Below the pieces are notes generated by a model. It was not told the origin of the DNA, ran no database searches, and saw nothing but the letters and a program-made list of their open reading frames with translations. Positions 9,461 to 17,379 of a stretch of 35,075 bases of DNA are shown in pieces; position 1 is the first letter of the stretch, and each line of letters starts with the position of its first letter. The stretch lies in the NCBI RefSeq assembly GCF_001908235.1, contig NZ_LGHK01000278.1, forward strand, positions 1 to 35,075. Reading direction: 5' to 3'. The stretch is from Bradyrhizobium sp. NAS96.2 (GTDB lineage: Bacteria; Pseudomonadota; Alphaproteobacteria; Rhizobiales; Xanthobacteraceae). The translations under genes were made by a program, and so were the position numbers.

Positions 9461-9787
9461 GAGGGCCTCTTATTAAAAATCATTGCGCGACGGCTCATCC
9501 CTGCAAGGAATCAGCTCTCGCGCTCGCGCCATGTCGGATCGCCCCTTTTCGCCCCGATGATGTGTCGGAAGTTTGCCGCTGTGGCGGCCATGTCTTGGCA
9601 TTTGCCGCAACATAATCGTCACAAGTGTTGAGCGGCGTTTACACATTCAGCGCGTTCCGAAGCTGAGCCGGCCGACGGCGCACCACACGTCAGGGATGAG
9701 GTGGGACAATCTTTCGCTTGACGCCGACCAACCGCCATGATGTTCTTGTTATGTTCTTTGCGTTTCCGATTGCGTTTCGAGGTGATC
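9461..9787. other. Intergenic region upstream of the ClpS/AAA+ gene
   Basis: 327 bases between two divergent genes, less GC-rich than its surroundings in places. It contains CTTGACG at 9717-9723, which resembles an alphaproteobacterial -35 box for the + strand gene, but no convincing -10 box is spaced correctly. No supported gene. Confidence 0.4.
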
Positions 9788-11518
9788 ATGCACGACGTCT
9801 TTGCCGAAAACGGCCCGATCAAGCTGTTCATTCACGACGACAGCGAGACACCGATAGAATTCATGCGCAACCTGCTGCGCACGGTATTTGGCAAATCCCG
9901 GAAAGAGGCGGTTGCCGCTACCGCGCGGATCGAGGCCCACAACGGAATCGCATGCGGTCCCTATCCAGCGCCAGTGGCGCAGGCCCTGCTGGAGTCCGCC
10001 CAGCAACTGATCCGCAGCCATGGCCATCCGTTAACGATCACGACGGAGGCTGCCGACGCGGCGCGGCCGTGCAACCTCTGCGGCTCACTGGAACCCGTGA
10101 CGGACGTCTTTCTTTTCCGCAAGACGGTCTGCCTTTGCAGCAACTGTCTGCTCGCCGCCAGGGCCAGTTCGGAAAAACTGCCGGGCGAGGAGTTCCGATA
10201 TGCCTTTATCGCACTCGATTGGCATTTTGCCGGAATGCCGCGCAACCAGATCCTGACCCGGTCGCGGCAGTTTCCCGGTCACATGCGTGCCGATGTTCAG
10301 ATCGCGATCGACAGGCTGTTCGATGCGCCGATCCATTTCTTCGGCCTTCATGAGGAACACCGCTACGAGACGCTCGCTTTCGCCGCGCTGATGGAAAACA
10401 GCCGCAACGCGCCGGCGATCGCGCCGCCGCAGTATCACGACGTCGACGTGGGGGAATCCGAACCGGTCAAATGCCTCACCAATGGCTTGTGGCTGTGCCG
10501 AACCGGAGAGCTGCGCTACGCGGTGCTGCTCAGCTACCATCGCGATTATCAGAGCGAACCGAGCTTGCGGATCGAGCTCGCGGTGCCCGCAGGCGCAGCC
10601 GGTAACACTCTGGTGCAGCGGACCTTTGCCGAACTGGAAGCGGCCGTGCATGCGGCACGATCCTATCGCGGCAAGATCCTGTCGCTGGAAGATGCAGCCG
10701 ACTATCGCGGCCGCGCGCGCGGCGTGACCGTGCATCGTCTGCCGACGGTCGCGCGCGACGACGTGATCCTGCCGGAACGGACGCTGCGGCTGCTCGACCG
10801 CAACGTGCTCGACTTCGTCGAAAGCCGCGATCTGCTGCGCAAGCTCGGCCAGTCGACCCGCAAGGGCATCCTGCTCTACGGCCCGCCCGGCACCGGCAAG
10901 ACCCACACCATTCGCTATCTCGCCACCAATCTGCCTGGCCACACCACGCTGATCATCACCGCCGAGCAGGTCGGGTTGCTCGGCGCCTATATGAGTCTGG
11001 CGCGGCTGCTGCAGCCGACCATGGTCGTGATCGAGGATGTCGACCTGATCGCGCGCGACCGCGAGGACATGGGCGGACCGTGCGAGGAATCCCTGCTGAA
11101 TAAGCTACTCAACGAGATGGACGGCCTGAAGGAGGATTGCGACATCCTGTTCGTGCTGACCACCAACCGCCCCGAAGAGCTGGAGGGCGCGCTCGCCGGC
11201 CGGCCCGGCCGCATCGACCAGGCAATCGAGGTGCCGGTGCCCGACGAGACCGGCCGCGGCAAGCTGATCCGGCTCTATGGCAAGGGCCTGCCGCTCGAAC
11301 CGCCCGTCATCGAGGCAGCGGTGCAACGCACTGCCGGCGTCAGCGCCGCCTTCATCAAGGAGCTGATGCGCCGTATCGCCCAGGCCAGCATCGCGCGTGG
11401 GGGAGGCCGGGATGTCACCGCTGAAGACATCGACGGCGCGCTGAACGAGATGCTGTTCGACGGCGGCCGGCTCAACGTGAAGCTGCTCGGCGGCGCGCAG
11501 GGAATGAGTGCGGGGTGA
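9788..11518 (+). CDS. ClpS-like / zinc-finger / AAA+ ATPase fusion protein
   Basis: A 576-residue protein with three recognisable modules. Residues 9-88 are ClpS-like: IKLFIHDDSETPIEFMRNLL and HNGIACGPY...SHGHPLTITTE align along the N-degron adaptor fold. Residues 95-120 form a four-cysteine zinc finger (CNLC, then CSNC) like the ClpX N-domain. Residues 140-350 are an unassigned linker region. Residues 360-540 are a classical FtsH/p97-type AAA+ domain with Walker A GPPGTGKT (365-372), Walker B VVIEDVD (413-419), sensor Asn460 and arginine fingers Arg472/Arg475. No protease domain is present. I infer an unfoldase that selects substrates by N-terminal residue. The start at 9788 is preferred because CGAGG precedes it; the ATG at 9737 has no ribosome binding site. 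Stands alone, convergent with the next gene. Confidence 0.88.
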   Translation: MHDVFAENGPIKLFIHDDSETPIEFMRNLLRTVFGKSRKEAVAATARIEAHNGIACGPYPAPVAQALLESAQQLIRSHGHPLTITTEAADAARPCNLCGSLEPVTDVFLFRKTVCLCSNCLLAARASSEKLPGEEFRYAFIALDWHFAGMPRNQILTRSRQFPGHMRADVQIAIDRLFDAPIHFFGLHEEHRYETLAFAALMENSRNAPAIAPPQYHDVDVGESEPVKCLTNGLWLCRTGELRYAVLLSYHRDYQSEPSLRIELAVPAGAAGNTLVQRTFAELEAAVHAARSYRGKILSLEDAADYRGRARGVTVHRLPTVARDDVILPERTLRLLDRNVLDFVESRDLLRKLGQSTRKGILLYGPPGTGKTHTIRYLATNLPGHTTLIITAEQVGLLGAYMSLARLLQPTMVVIEDVDLIARDREDMGGPCEESLLNKLLNEMDGLKEDCDILFVLTTNRPEELEGALAGRPGRIDQAIEVPVPDETGRGKLIRLYGKGLPLEPPVIEAAVQRTAGVSAAFIKELMRRIAQASIARGGGRDVTAEDIDGALNEMLFDGGRLNVKLLGGAQGMSAG

Positions 11519-11525
11519 CGGCCGG

Positions 11526-13730
11526 TCAACGCGCCAAACGAGGCGGCAACAGCAACTCGCGCTCGCCGGCGGCGACACGCGCGAGTTCGTCCGACATCCG
11601 CGTCAGCACGCGGTCCCACGCCTGCGGTCTGTCCTGGCGGAACAGTCGCATCGTCGGATACCATGGCGTGTCGGCGCGGTCGCGCAGCCAGCGCCAGTCG
11701 AGCGCATAGGGACACAGCATCCAGACCGGGCGACCAAGCGCGCCGGCGAGATGCGCCACCGAGGTGTCGACGGCAATGACGAGATCGAGCGCGCAGACCG
11801 CCGCCGCAGTGTCGGCGAAATCGCCGAGCGTCGGCGCGAGGTCGACGATATCGGGACCGAGATTCCGCAGCACCGGAGCATCGTCAGGCCGCGGCTCCTT
11901 CTGCAGGCTGTAGAGCTGGACGCCCGATGTGACCAGCCGCGGCAGCACGGCGTCTGCCGGCAGCGAGCGCTGACGGTCGCCCTTGTGCCTGGGATTGCCG
12001 GCCCAGACCACGCCGACCTTCAGCGCGGACACGCCGCTGAGCGCCTCGCGCCAGCGCGCGAGCTTGGCCGCGTCCGCCTGCAGATAGGACGTCGCCGCGG
12101 GAATCGTCTCGACGGTGGTGCGGAAGATCCGCGGCAGGCTGAGCAGCGGCAATTGCAGGTCGAACGGCGGCAACGTCTCGCCGCGGGCAAACACCACGAC
12201 GCCGGGCAGCATCGGCTGCAGCAGCGCGACCAGCGCCGGCTGCACCTGCAGCAGGATTCGGCCGCCGCTGCCCGCCAGCATCGGCACATAGCGGACGAAA
12301 TTGATGGCATCGCCGAGCCCGTATTCGGCGAACAGCAGCAGCGTGCGTCCCGCCAGCGGCTCGCCCTGCCATTCCGGCTCGTCGAACACCGGATCGCCTT
12401 CACTGAGCACCTTGGTCTTGCGGCGCCACTGATACTCCTCAAAGCCCTCCTCGAACTCGCCGTTCATCAGCAGGAAATGCGCATGGTTGTAATGCGCCAG
12501 CGGCTGATCGGGGTCGAGCGCGATGGCCCGGCGCGAAGCCAGCAGCGCGGCATCGATCTCGCCGGCATTGCGCAGCGCGACCGCCAGATTGGCATGGCCC
12601 TTGGCATACAGCGGGTCGATCTCGATGGCGCGCCGATGCGCCGCGACCGCGGCCTCGACCAGATTCTGCGCCTCGAAGATGATCCCGAGATTGGTGTGCG
12701 CAGCGGCATAGTCCGGCTTGAGCGCCAGTGCGAGCTCGGCGCAGGCGATCGCCTCGTCGACTTGCCCAAGCTCGAACAGGCAGGCGCCGAGATTGTTGAG
12801 GATGACGTGATCGGAGGGATCACGGGCCGAGACCTGCCAGTAGATACGGACCGCCTCCTCGCGCTCGCCGAGTTCGTGCAGCACCATGGCAAGCAGGCGC
12901 TGCGGCGCGAGGTTGCCGGGATCGAGCGCCGTCGCACGGCGGTAGTGCAGGATCGCGTCCTTGAGCCGGCCGAGGCGGTAGAGCGCCGCGCCAAGGCCGC
13001 AATGCAGTCCGGGATTGTCGGGATCGGTGCCGAGCCCGCGGCGATAGGCGGTGGCGGCGGCGTCGTGCTTCTTCTGATCGGCCAGCGCATTGCCGAGATT
13101 GAGCCAAACGCCGCGGTAGGCCGGATGGCGCGCGATCACCTCGCGATAGGCCTGCTCGGCCTCGACCGGCCGCTGCTGCCCGGCCAAGGCAACGGCGAGG
13201 TTGAACCGCGCCCGCGTCAGGCTGCCATCGAGCGCGATCGCGCGGCGAAACGCCGCCTCGGCCTCATCGAAGCGCGACAAATCGCACAACGCAACGCCGA
13301 GCTTGATGTGCAGGCCGGCATCCTTCGGCCGCAGCATCACGCCGCGCTGGAACGCCGCCACCGCGCCTTCGTGCTCGCCCTTCACGGCGAGCGCGTCGCC
13401 GAGCGTGCCGAACGCCGGTCCATGCTGCGGATCGAGGCTGAACACCCGGCTCAGCAGCACCGCGCCTTCGGCGGCGCGATCGGTCACGAAGGCAATGACG
13501 GCGGACAGATGCAGCGCCGGAACGTGGTCGGGATCGGCGCTGAGGATGTCGCCGCACAGCGTGCCGGCCTCCATCGCGCGGCCCGCACCATAATGCGCCA
13601 CCGCATCCAGCAACATCCGATCAATCGCCACCTTGCCCACGATACCGCCCCCGCCTTCGAGACCCCGGTGGGGATTAAACGCGCGGCACCGCCAAATCCG
13701 GCACGCGAATATCAGATCGCAGCCTGCCAT
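11526..13730 (-). CDS. TPR-repeat glycosyltransferase (GT9-like C-terminus)
   Basis: A protein of up to 734 residues. From about residue 40 to 430 it is an array of roughly eleven tetratricopeptide repeats (for example AFGTLGDALAVKGEHEGAVAAFQRGV). The last 290 residues form a GT-B glycosyltransferase domain with AEYGLGDAINFVRYVPML near 490 and DLVIAVDTSVAHLAGALGRPVW near 655, as in heptosyltransferase-like GT9 enzymes. Proteins of this build are common in Bradyrhizobium and often glycosylate surface polysaccharide or protein, but the acceptor is unknown. The first 30 residues look non-coding; a GTG at 13640 or the ATG at 13613 may be the true start, although AAGGGGG precedes the ATG at 13730. 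Convergent with the AAA+ gene, 7 bases apart. Confidence 0.9.
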   Translation of the reverse strand: MAGCDLIFACRIWRCRAFNPHRGLEGGGGIVGKVAIDRMLLDAVAHYGAGRAMEAGTLCGDILSADPDHVPALHLSAVIAFVTDRAAEGAVLLSRVFSLDPQHGPAFGTLGDALAVKGEHEGAVAAFQRGVMLRPKDAGLHIKLGVALCDLSRFDEAEAAFRRAIALDGSLTRARFNLAVALAGQQRPVEAEQAYREVIARHPAYRGVWLNLGNALADQKKHDAAATAYRRGLGTDPDNPGLHCGLGAALYRLGRLKDAILHYRRATALDPGNLAPQRLLAMVLHELGEREEAVRIYWQVSARDPSDHVILNNLGACLFELGQVDEAIACAELALALKPDYAAAHTNLGIIFEAQNLVEAAVAAHRRAIEIDPLYAKGHANLAVALRNAGEIDAALLASRRAIALDPDQPLAHYNHAHFLLMNGEFEEGFEEYQWRRKTKVLSEGDPVFDEPEWQGEPLAGRTLLLFAEYGLGDAINFVRYVPMLAGSGGRILLQVQPALVALLQPMLPGVVVFARGETLPPFDLQLPLLSLPRIFRTTVETIPAATSYLQADAAKLARWREALSGVSALKVGVVWAGNPRHKGDRQRSLPADAVLPRLVTSGVQLYSLQKEPRPDDAPVLRNLGPDIVDLAPTLGDFADTAAAVCALDLVIAVDTSVAHLAGALGRPVWMLCPYALDWRWLRDRADTPWYPTMRLFRQDRPQAWDRVLTRMSDELARVAAGERELLLPPRLAR

Positions 13731-13754
13731 CCCGCCCCCTTGACGCCTGGCCCG

Positions 13755-13779
13755 TCATGTAACATATGAAGTTACATGA
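13755..13779. promoter_or_regulatory. Palindromic operator overlapping the Rrf2 start codon
   Basis: A perfect 9-base inverted repeat, TCATGTAAC (13755-13763) and GTTACATGA (13771-13779), with a 7-base AT-rich spacer. The right arm contains the ATG (13776-13778) of the Rrf2 gene. Rrf2 regulators bind imperfect palindromes of this size, so autoregulation is likely. The site also lies just upstream of the divergent TPR-glycosyltransferase gene. Confidence 0.65.
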
Positions 13780-14240
13780 TCCGCGATAGCCGTTTGTCGA
13801 GCGTCCTGCACGGCCTGCTCCATATGATCGGAGCGGGCGAGCCGGTCACGTCGGAGCAACTTGCACAGGCGATGGCCACCAACCCGGTGGTCGTCCGCCG
13901 CGTGATGGCCGGGCTGCGCGAGCAGGGCCTGGTCCACTCGGAGAAGGGCCATGGCGGCGGCTGGACGCTGGCGCGCGATCCGGCCGACATCACGCTGGCG
14001 GACATCTATCGCGCGGTCGGCGCGCCGACGATCGTTGCGATGGGCCACCGCTCGGAAAACCCCGGCTGCCTGGTCGAACAGGCCGTCAACGACGCGCTCG
14101 GCGACACCTTTCGCGAGGTCGAAGCGCTCTTCCTGAAGCGGCTCGGCGCGGTGACGCTCGAAGCACTCGCGAGGGATTTCAAGCGCCGGCTCGCCAAGCA
14201 CAAGCAAAGCCTCGAGGACCAGATTCATGCTGTCAAGTGA
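13776..14240 (+). CDS. Rrf2-family transcriptional regulator
   Basis: A 154-residue winged helix-turn-helix regulator. The DNA-binding part spans residues 1-65 with VTSEQLAQAMATNPVVVRRVMAGLREQGLV and the wing KGHGGGWTLARDPADITLADIYRAV, typical of the family. Only one cysteine is present (Cys98, NPGCLVEQ), so the three-cysteine iron-sulfur site of IscR and NsrR is absent; a thiol or ligand switch is more likely. The gene overlaps the next one by 14 nt and probably controls it. A palindrome spans its start codon. There is no clear Shine-Dalgarno, so translation may begin near the transcript's 5' end. Confidence 0.92.
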   Translation: MIRDSRLSSVLHGLLHMIGAGEPVTSEQLAQAMATNPVVVRRVMAGLREQGLVHSEKGHGGGWTLARDPADITLADIYRAVGAPTIVAMGHRSENPGCLVEQAVNDALGDTFREVEALFLKRLGAVTLEALARDFKRRLAKHKQSLEDQIHAVK

Positions 14241-15048
14241 GCAGGCGAAACCGCTGCCGTACAACGATCCCGCGCATTGGGACAAAATGGTCACCGCCTA
14301 TGAGGCGCAGTCGCAGCCGTTCACGACGCTGTTCGCCGACGCCGCGATCGCGATGCTCCCGATCGACCCGTCATCGAAAGTGCTCGACGTCGCCACCGGC
14401 ACCGGCGCCGCGGCGCTCGCCGCCGCCCGCACCGGCGCTGCGGTCACCGCGATCGACTTCTCCGCCGGCATGGTGGCGCGGGTGCGCGCGCATGGCCTGC
14501 CAAACATCGAGGCGCGGCAGATGGATGGCCAGGCGCTCGACCTGCCCGATGCCGCCTTTGACGCGGCGGTGTCGGTGTTCGGCGTGATGCTGTTCCCGGA
14601 CTGGCGCGCCGGCCTGCGCGAGATGGCGCGGGTGACGCGACCAGGCGGATCGGCGGCGATTGCGGTCTGGAAAAGCGCCGACGGCGCCGCCGTGCATCTC
14701 TTGCTGTCGCAGATCATCCGGCGGCTCTACCCCGACACTGTCACGCCGATGCCCGTCTCGGGCCTCGCCGAGCTCGCCGATCCCGGCCGCCTCGCCACTG
14801 CGGTGATCGCCGCCGGCTTCTCCGATCCTGACGTCACCGAGATCACCCACGACTTCAAGCTCAACGTCGCCAATCCCGGCGACGTCGACAAACTGTTCGA
14901 GTTCATGCCGCATTGGAGCGGGCTCGATGCGGACCAGAGCGCGGCAGTTGCGCGCGCTCTCCGGAGCGAGATCGCACGCGGGCGCATCGGCGACAGCTTC
15001 GCGATTCCCTCGACCGCGCTGATCGCGACGGCGCTGCGGCGCGAATAA
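14227..15048 (+). CDS. Class I SAM-dependent methyltransferase
   Basis: A 273-residue methyltransferase of the UbiE/Methyltransf_11 type. The SAM-binding motif I is VLDVATGTGAAALAAA (residues 53-68), followed by motif II AVTAIDFSAGMV and a motif near residue 97 (RQMDGQALDLPDAAFDAAV). The acceptor is unknown. The 14-nt overlap with the upstream Rrf2 gene shows they form one unit, so its substrate or product may be what the regulator senses or detoxifies. The ATG is preceded by GAGGACCAGATTC, an acceptable binding site. Confidence 0.9.
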   Translation: MLSSEQAKPLPYNDPAHWDKMVTAYEAQSQPFTTLFADAAIAMLPIDPSSKVLDVATGTGAAALAAARTGAAVTAIDFSAGMVARVRAHGLPNIEARQMDGQALDLPDAAFDAAVSVFGVMLFPDWRAGLREMARVTRPGGSAAIAVWKSADGAAVHLLLSQIIRRLYPDTVTPMPVSGLAELADPGRLATAVIAAGFSDPDVTEITHDFKLNVANPGDVDKLFEFMPHWSGLDADQSAAVARALRSEIARGRIGDSFAIPSTALIATALRRE

Positions 15049-15082
15049 CAATCGCCGCATATCGATTTCCAGTTGGAGCGCG

Positions 15083-15250
15083 CTAGCGCTTGTCGTCGCT
15101 CTGCTTGTCCGTGCCACTCGGCGGCTGCAGGCCAGGGCTGTTGGCCCAACGGTCGAGTTCCTCGATAACCCGCCGGTGGCTCGGCCGTAGCCTGGACGGA
15201 CCACCGGGCTCTTGCGACAGTTTGCGGGGCAGCTTGACCTGTTCTGGCAT
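15083..15250 (-). CDS. Small hypothetical protein, 55 residues
   Basis: Short charged protein beginning MPEQVKLPRKLSQEPG and ending in a polar Asp/Lys-rich tail. The ATG at 15250 is preceded by TGGAG at 8 nt, which supports it over the longer reading to 15304. No membrane segment, no cysteine and no family that I recognise. It follows mscL on the same strand after 46 bases. Confidence 0.5.
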   Translation of the reverse strand: MPEQVKLPRKLSQEPGGPSRLRPSHRRVIEELDRWANSPGLQPPSGTDKQSDDKR

Positions 15251-15296
15251 GGCTAAGCTCCAGAGCTGGGCAGTACGCACGATACAGTAGCGATCG

Positions 15297-15722
15297 CTAC
15301 GCACGCGATTTCAGAAGGTCCCGAATCTCGGTGAGCAGTTCCTGTTCTTTGGTCGGCTTCGGCGGCTCGGCCGGCGCCGCGGGGGCTTCGCGCTTGAGCT
15401 GGTTCATGAGGCGCACCACGGTGAACAGCACGAAGGCGACGATCAGGAAGTTGAGCGTCAGGGTCAGGAAGTTGCCCCAGGCCAGCACCGCGCCCTGCTT
15501 CTTGGCATCGGCAAGGTTGGTCGCCGTCACCGACTTCGACAGCGCGGTGAAGTAATTGGAGAAGTCGAGCCCGCCGCTGACCGCGCCGATGATCGGCATG
15601 ATGATATCGGCCACCATCGACGAGACGATCGCCCCGAACGCCGCGCCGATGATCACGCCGACAGCGAGATCGAGATCAACGACGTTGCCCTTCATGGCGA
15701 ATTCCCTGAATTCCTTCAGCAT
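15297..15722 (-). CDS. mscL: Large-conductance mechanosensitive channel MscL
   Basis: A 141-residue protein with the full MscL pattern. It opens with the amphipathic N-terminal helix MLKEFREFAMKGNVVDLDLAVGV, followed by TM1 GVIIGAAFGAIVSSMVADIIMPIIG (about residues 22-46). A short periplasmic loop and TM2 (about 77-100) follow, and the chain ends in a cytoplasmic helix bundle after a proline-rich linker. MscL forms a homopentameric tension-gated pore that protects against hypo-osmotic lysis. AGGAG lies 6 nt before the ATG; longer in-frame extensions upstream are arginine/serine-rich and not credible. It complements the YbiO-like channel in this window. Confidence 0.97.
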   Translation of the reverse strand: MLKEFREFAMKGNVVDLDLAVGVIIGAAFGAIVSSMVADIIMPIIGAVSGGLDFSNYFTALSKSVTATNLADAKKQGAVLAWGNFLTLTLNFLIVAFVLFTVVRLMNQLKREAPAAPAEPPKPTKEQELLTEIRDLLKSRA

Positions 15723-15795
15723 GTGATCTCCTGTTCGAAAAATTGTAGGACGGCCTCGCGACAGGATCGCCGGTCGAAAACAAAGGTGACGAAAA

Positions 15796-16086
15796 TTACC
15801 GGCGATCGGCCGGCTTCGCCGGCGCCGCGCCCGGCTGCGCGGGAGCGGCTTGCTCCCACGGTGCTGGCAGGATGACCCGTGCCGGCGGCAGGGTCTGGGA
15901 AGCGCGCTGCACATTCGCACTTGCCGGCTGTGGCGCGTTGACGGAACTATCCGCGCGGGCGATGGCGATCGTGATGCCGAGCGCCAATGCTGCGAACCCA
16001 AGTCCCGTTGCAAGTCCCGCGCCAATCGACGCGGCGGCGACGCCGGTCCGCGGCCTGTTCAGGATGGCAAGATGAGATGAGCTCAT
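15796..16086 (-). CDS. Small hypothetical membrane protein
   Basis: A 96-residue protein with one hydrophobic segment (residues 14-43, GVAAASIGAGLATGLGFAAL and on) and a Pro/Ala-rich tail (from about residue 50). A signal anchor with a periplasmic tail is likely. AGGAGC precedes the ATG by about 8 nt. No family recognised. It lies between mscL and a DUF3597-like gene. Confidence 0.6.
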   Translation of the reverse strand: MSSSHLAILNRPRTGVAAASIGAGLATGLGFAALALGITIAIARADSSVNAPQPASANVQRASQTLPPARVILPAPWEQAAPAQPGAAPAKPADRR

Positions 16087-16168
16087 CGCAACTGCTCCTC
16101 ACGCAATACACATCGTTTCGGAGCGTGCAGGACGCGAAGGCCTTGCACGGCTCAGGGGAGGCCGGTCG

Positions 16169-16585
16169 TCAGGTCTTGATGTCGGCCGGCAGCTTGCCGC
16201 CGTTGGCGGCGAGCTTGGCCATCACCTGCTGATGCAGCCAGACATTCATGGTGGCGGTGTTGTTGGTATCGCCGCTGTAGTGCAGCTCCTTCGCAAGCTC
16301 CTTGCGCGCCGCAAGGCTCGAGTCGAGACCGAGCGCCTTCATAAGGTCGACGATCGAGGTGCGCCAGTCCAGCTTCTCGCCGGTGGCGGCCGCCGCCTTG
16401 TCGACGATGGCCGCGACGTCGACGGTTTGCGCCGCCGGCGTGCCGGGCGCTGCCGACGCGGGAGCTAGCGATGTTGATGTCGATGCCGGCGCCGCGCCGG
16501 GGGTAGCCGTCGTTGTGGTCTCAGCCGTCTTGGCCTGGGCGCCATGGCCGAAGATCGCACCCATGATGCTTCCAAAAATGCTCAT
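16169..16585 (-). CDS. DUF3597 family protein
   Basis: A 138-residue protein with the N-terminal MSIFGSIMGAIFG and C-terminal domain VDVAAIVDKAAAATGEKLDWRTSIVDLMKALGLDSSLAARKELAKEL characteristic of the DUF3597 family. The C-terminal domain carries the LDW-S--DL-K-L-LD pattern with a trailing NMWL-like segment. A low-complexity Ala/Thr/Pro linker (residues 20-55) joins the two. LysM-like helical folds have been proposed for this family, but its role is not established. GGAG precedes the ATG by 9 nt. Confidence 0.85.
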   Translation of the reverse strand: MSIFGSIMGAIFGHGAQAKTAETTTTATPGAAPASTSTSLAPASAAPGTPAAQTVDVAAIVDKAAAATGEKLDWRTSIVDLMKALGLDSSLAARKELAKELHYSGDTNNTATMNVWLHQQVMAKLAANGGKLPADIKT

Positions 16586-16765
16586 GCTCTCTCACTCCGT
16601 GCGCCCGAGACGCCTTGGTCCCGTGGCTGGTTCCGGTGACGGAGCGAACGATAGGCAGGCCATTGGCCTAGCGGAAGATGACCATCGTCACTATCGGAGT
16701 GTGGAACGGCGTGGTGCTCTCGGGGAGAGAATCGTGCGGTCAGGCACCGCACGTCGCGCGCGTTT

Positions 16766-16788
16766 CATCGTACGCCCCACGTGCGATG
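16766..16788. repeat. Hairpin downstream of the GTPase gene
   Basis: CATCGTACG (16766-16774) and CGTGCGATG (16780-16788) pair at 8 of 9 positions around a 5-base loop. It lies next to a larger inverted repeat at 16791-16841. Confidence 0.35.
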
Positions 16789-16790
16789 AA

Positions 16791-16841
16791 GTCAGCCGTC
16801 CCGGCCCGATTCGCCAGCCCCGAGAAGTCGGGACGGCTGAC
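16791..16841 (-). terminator. 13-bp inverted repeat after the GTPase operon
   Basis: GTCAGCCGTCCCG (16791-16803) and CGGGACGGCTGAC (16829-16841) are perfect complements around a 25-base loop. The repeat begins 25 bases past the GTPase stop codon, so it may end that transcript. It lacks a U-tract, so factor-assisted termination or a different role is possible. Confidence 0.45.
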
Positions 16842-16866
16842 ACCAACGCGCGTCGCGCATCTTGAG

Positions 16867-17379
16867 CTAAAGCTGGCGGCGGCGGATGGTCTGGGCGAGC
16901 TCGACAAAGCTTTCCGCGATGCCGACGCCGGTCTTGGCGCTGACCGATTTCACGCTCGACCTGCCGAGCGACTTGGCGAGCTCGGCAATCGCGCCCGCGC
17001 TGCCCGCAGCTTCCGGAAGATCGATCTTGTTCAACAGCGCCCGGTAGGGCCGGCCCGGAAAGCGCTCCTCGAAACCGCGAACCAGCTCGACCATGCGGGT
17101 CACGGTCTGCGGCCGCGTGACGTCGGAGACGATGATCGCGGCGGATGCGCCGGTGACATAGACGGTGTCGAAAATCTGCGTGCCGAAATCGCCGTCGGTA
17201 TCCCACAGCACGAGGCGCATCGGATCGCTGCCGTCCGCCGGCACCACGTCGTGGCTCAGGATCTCGACGCCGAGCGTCGATTTGTACTGGCCCTCGAACC
17301 GGTTGTAGATCAGCCGATAGAGGATCGACGTCTTGCCGACCCCCATATCGCCGAGCAGCATGACTTTTGCGGTGAGCAT
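16867..17379 (-). CDS. Rab/Ras-like small GTPase
   Basis: A 170-residue bacterial Ras-superfamily GTPase. P-loop GDMGVGKT is at residues 10-17, switch I Thr35 lies in KSTLGVE, the switch II start is WDTDGDF (59-65), the base-specificity motif NKID is at 117-120 and SAK at 147-149. It has no C-terminal prenylation cysteine. The usual DTAGQ of Rab proteins reads DTDGD, so the catalytic glutamine is an aspartate, and intrinsic GTP hydrolysis may be slow. Its ATG overlaps the stop codon of the roadblock-like/OmpA gene by one base (TGATG), so the two proteins are almost certainly partners. By analogy with MglA and its roadblock regulator MglB, it may report spatial state. Confidence 0.9.
   Translation of the reverse strand: MLTAKVMLLGDMGVGKTSILYRLIYNRFEGQYKSTLGVEILSHDVVPADGSDPMRLVLWDTDGDFGTQIFDTVYVTGASAAIIVSDVTRPQTVTRMVELVRGFEERFPGRPYRALLNKIDLPEAAGSAGAIAELAKSLGRSSVKSVSAKTGVGIAESFVELAQTIRRRQL

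Noticed and set aside
9737..9787. Earlier ATG for the ClpS/AAA+ protein
   Set aside because: No ribosome binding site before it, and the added residues (a Leu/Arg/Phe-rich stretch) do not match ClpS; the ATG at 9788 follows CGAGG.
11508..13769. Open frame of 753 codons on the plus strand opposite the TPR glycosyltransferase
   Set aside because: It is rich in Arg, Gln and His, with no domain, and mirrors the codon pattern of the minus-strand gene, which has clear TPR and glycosyltransferase motifs.
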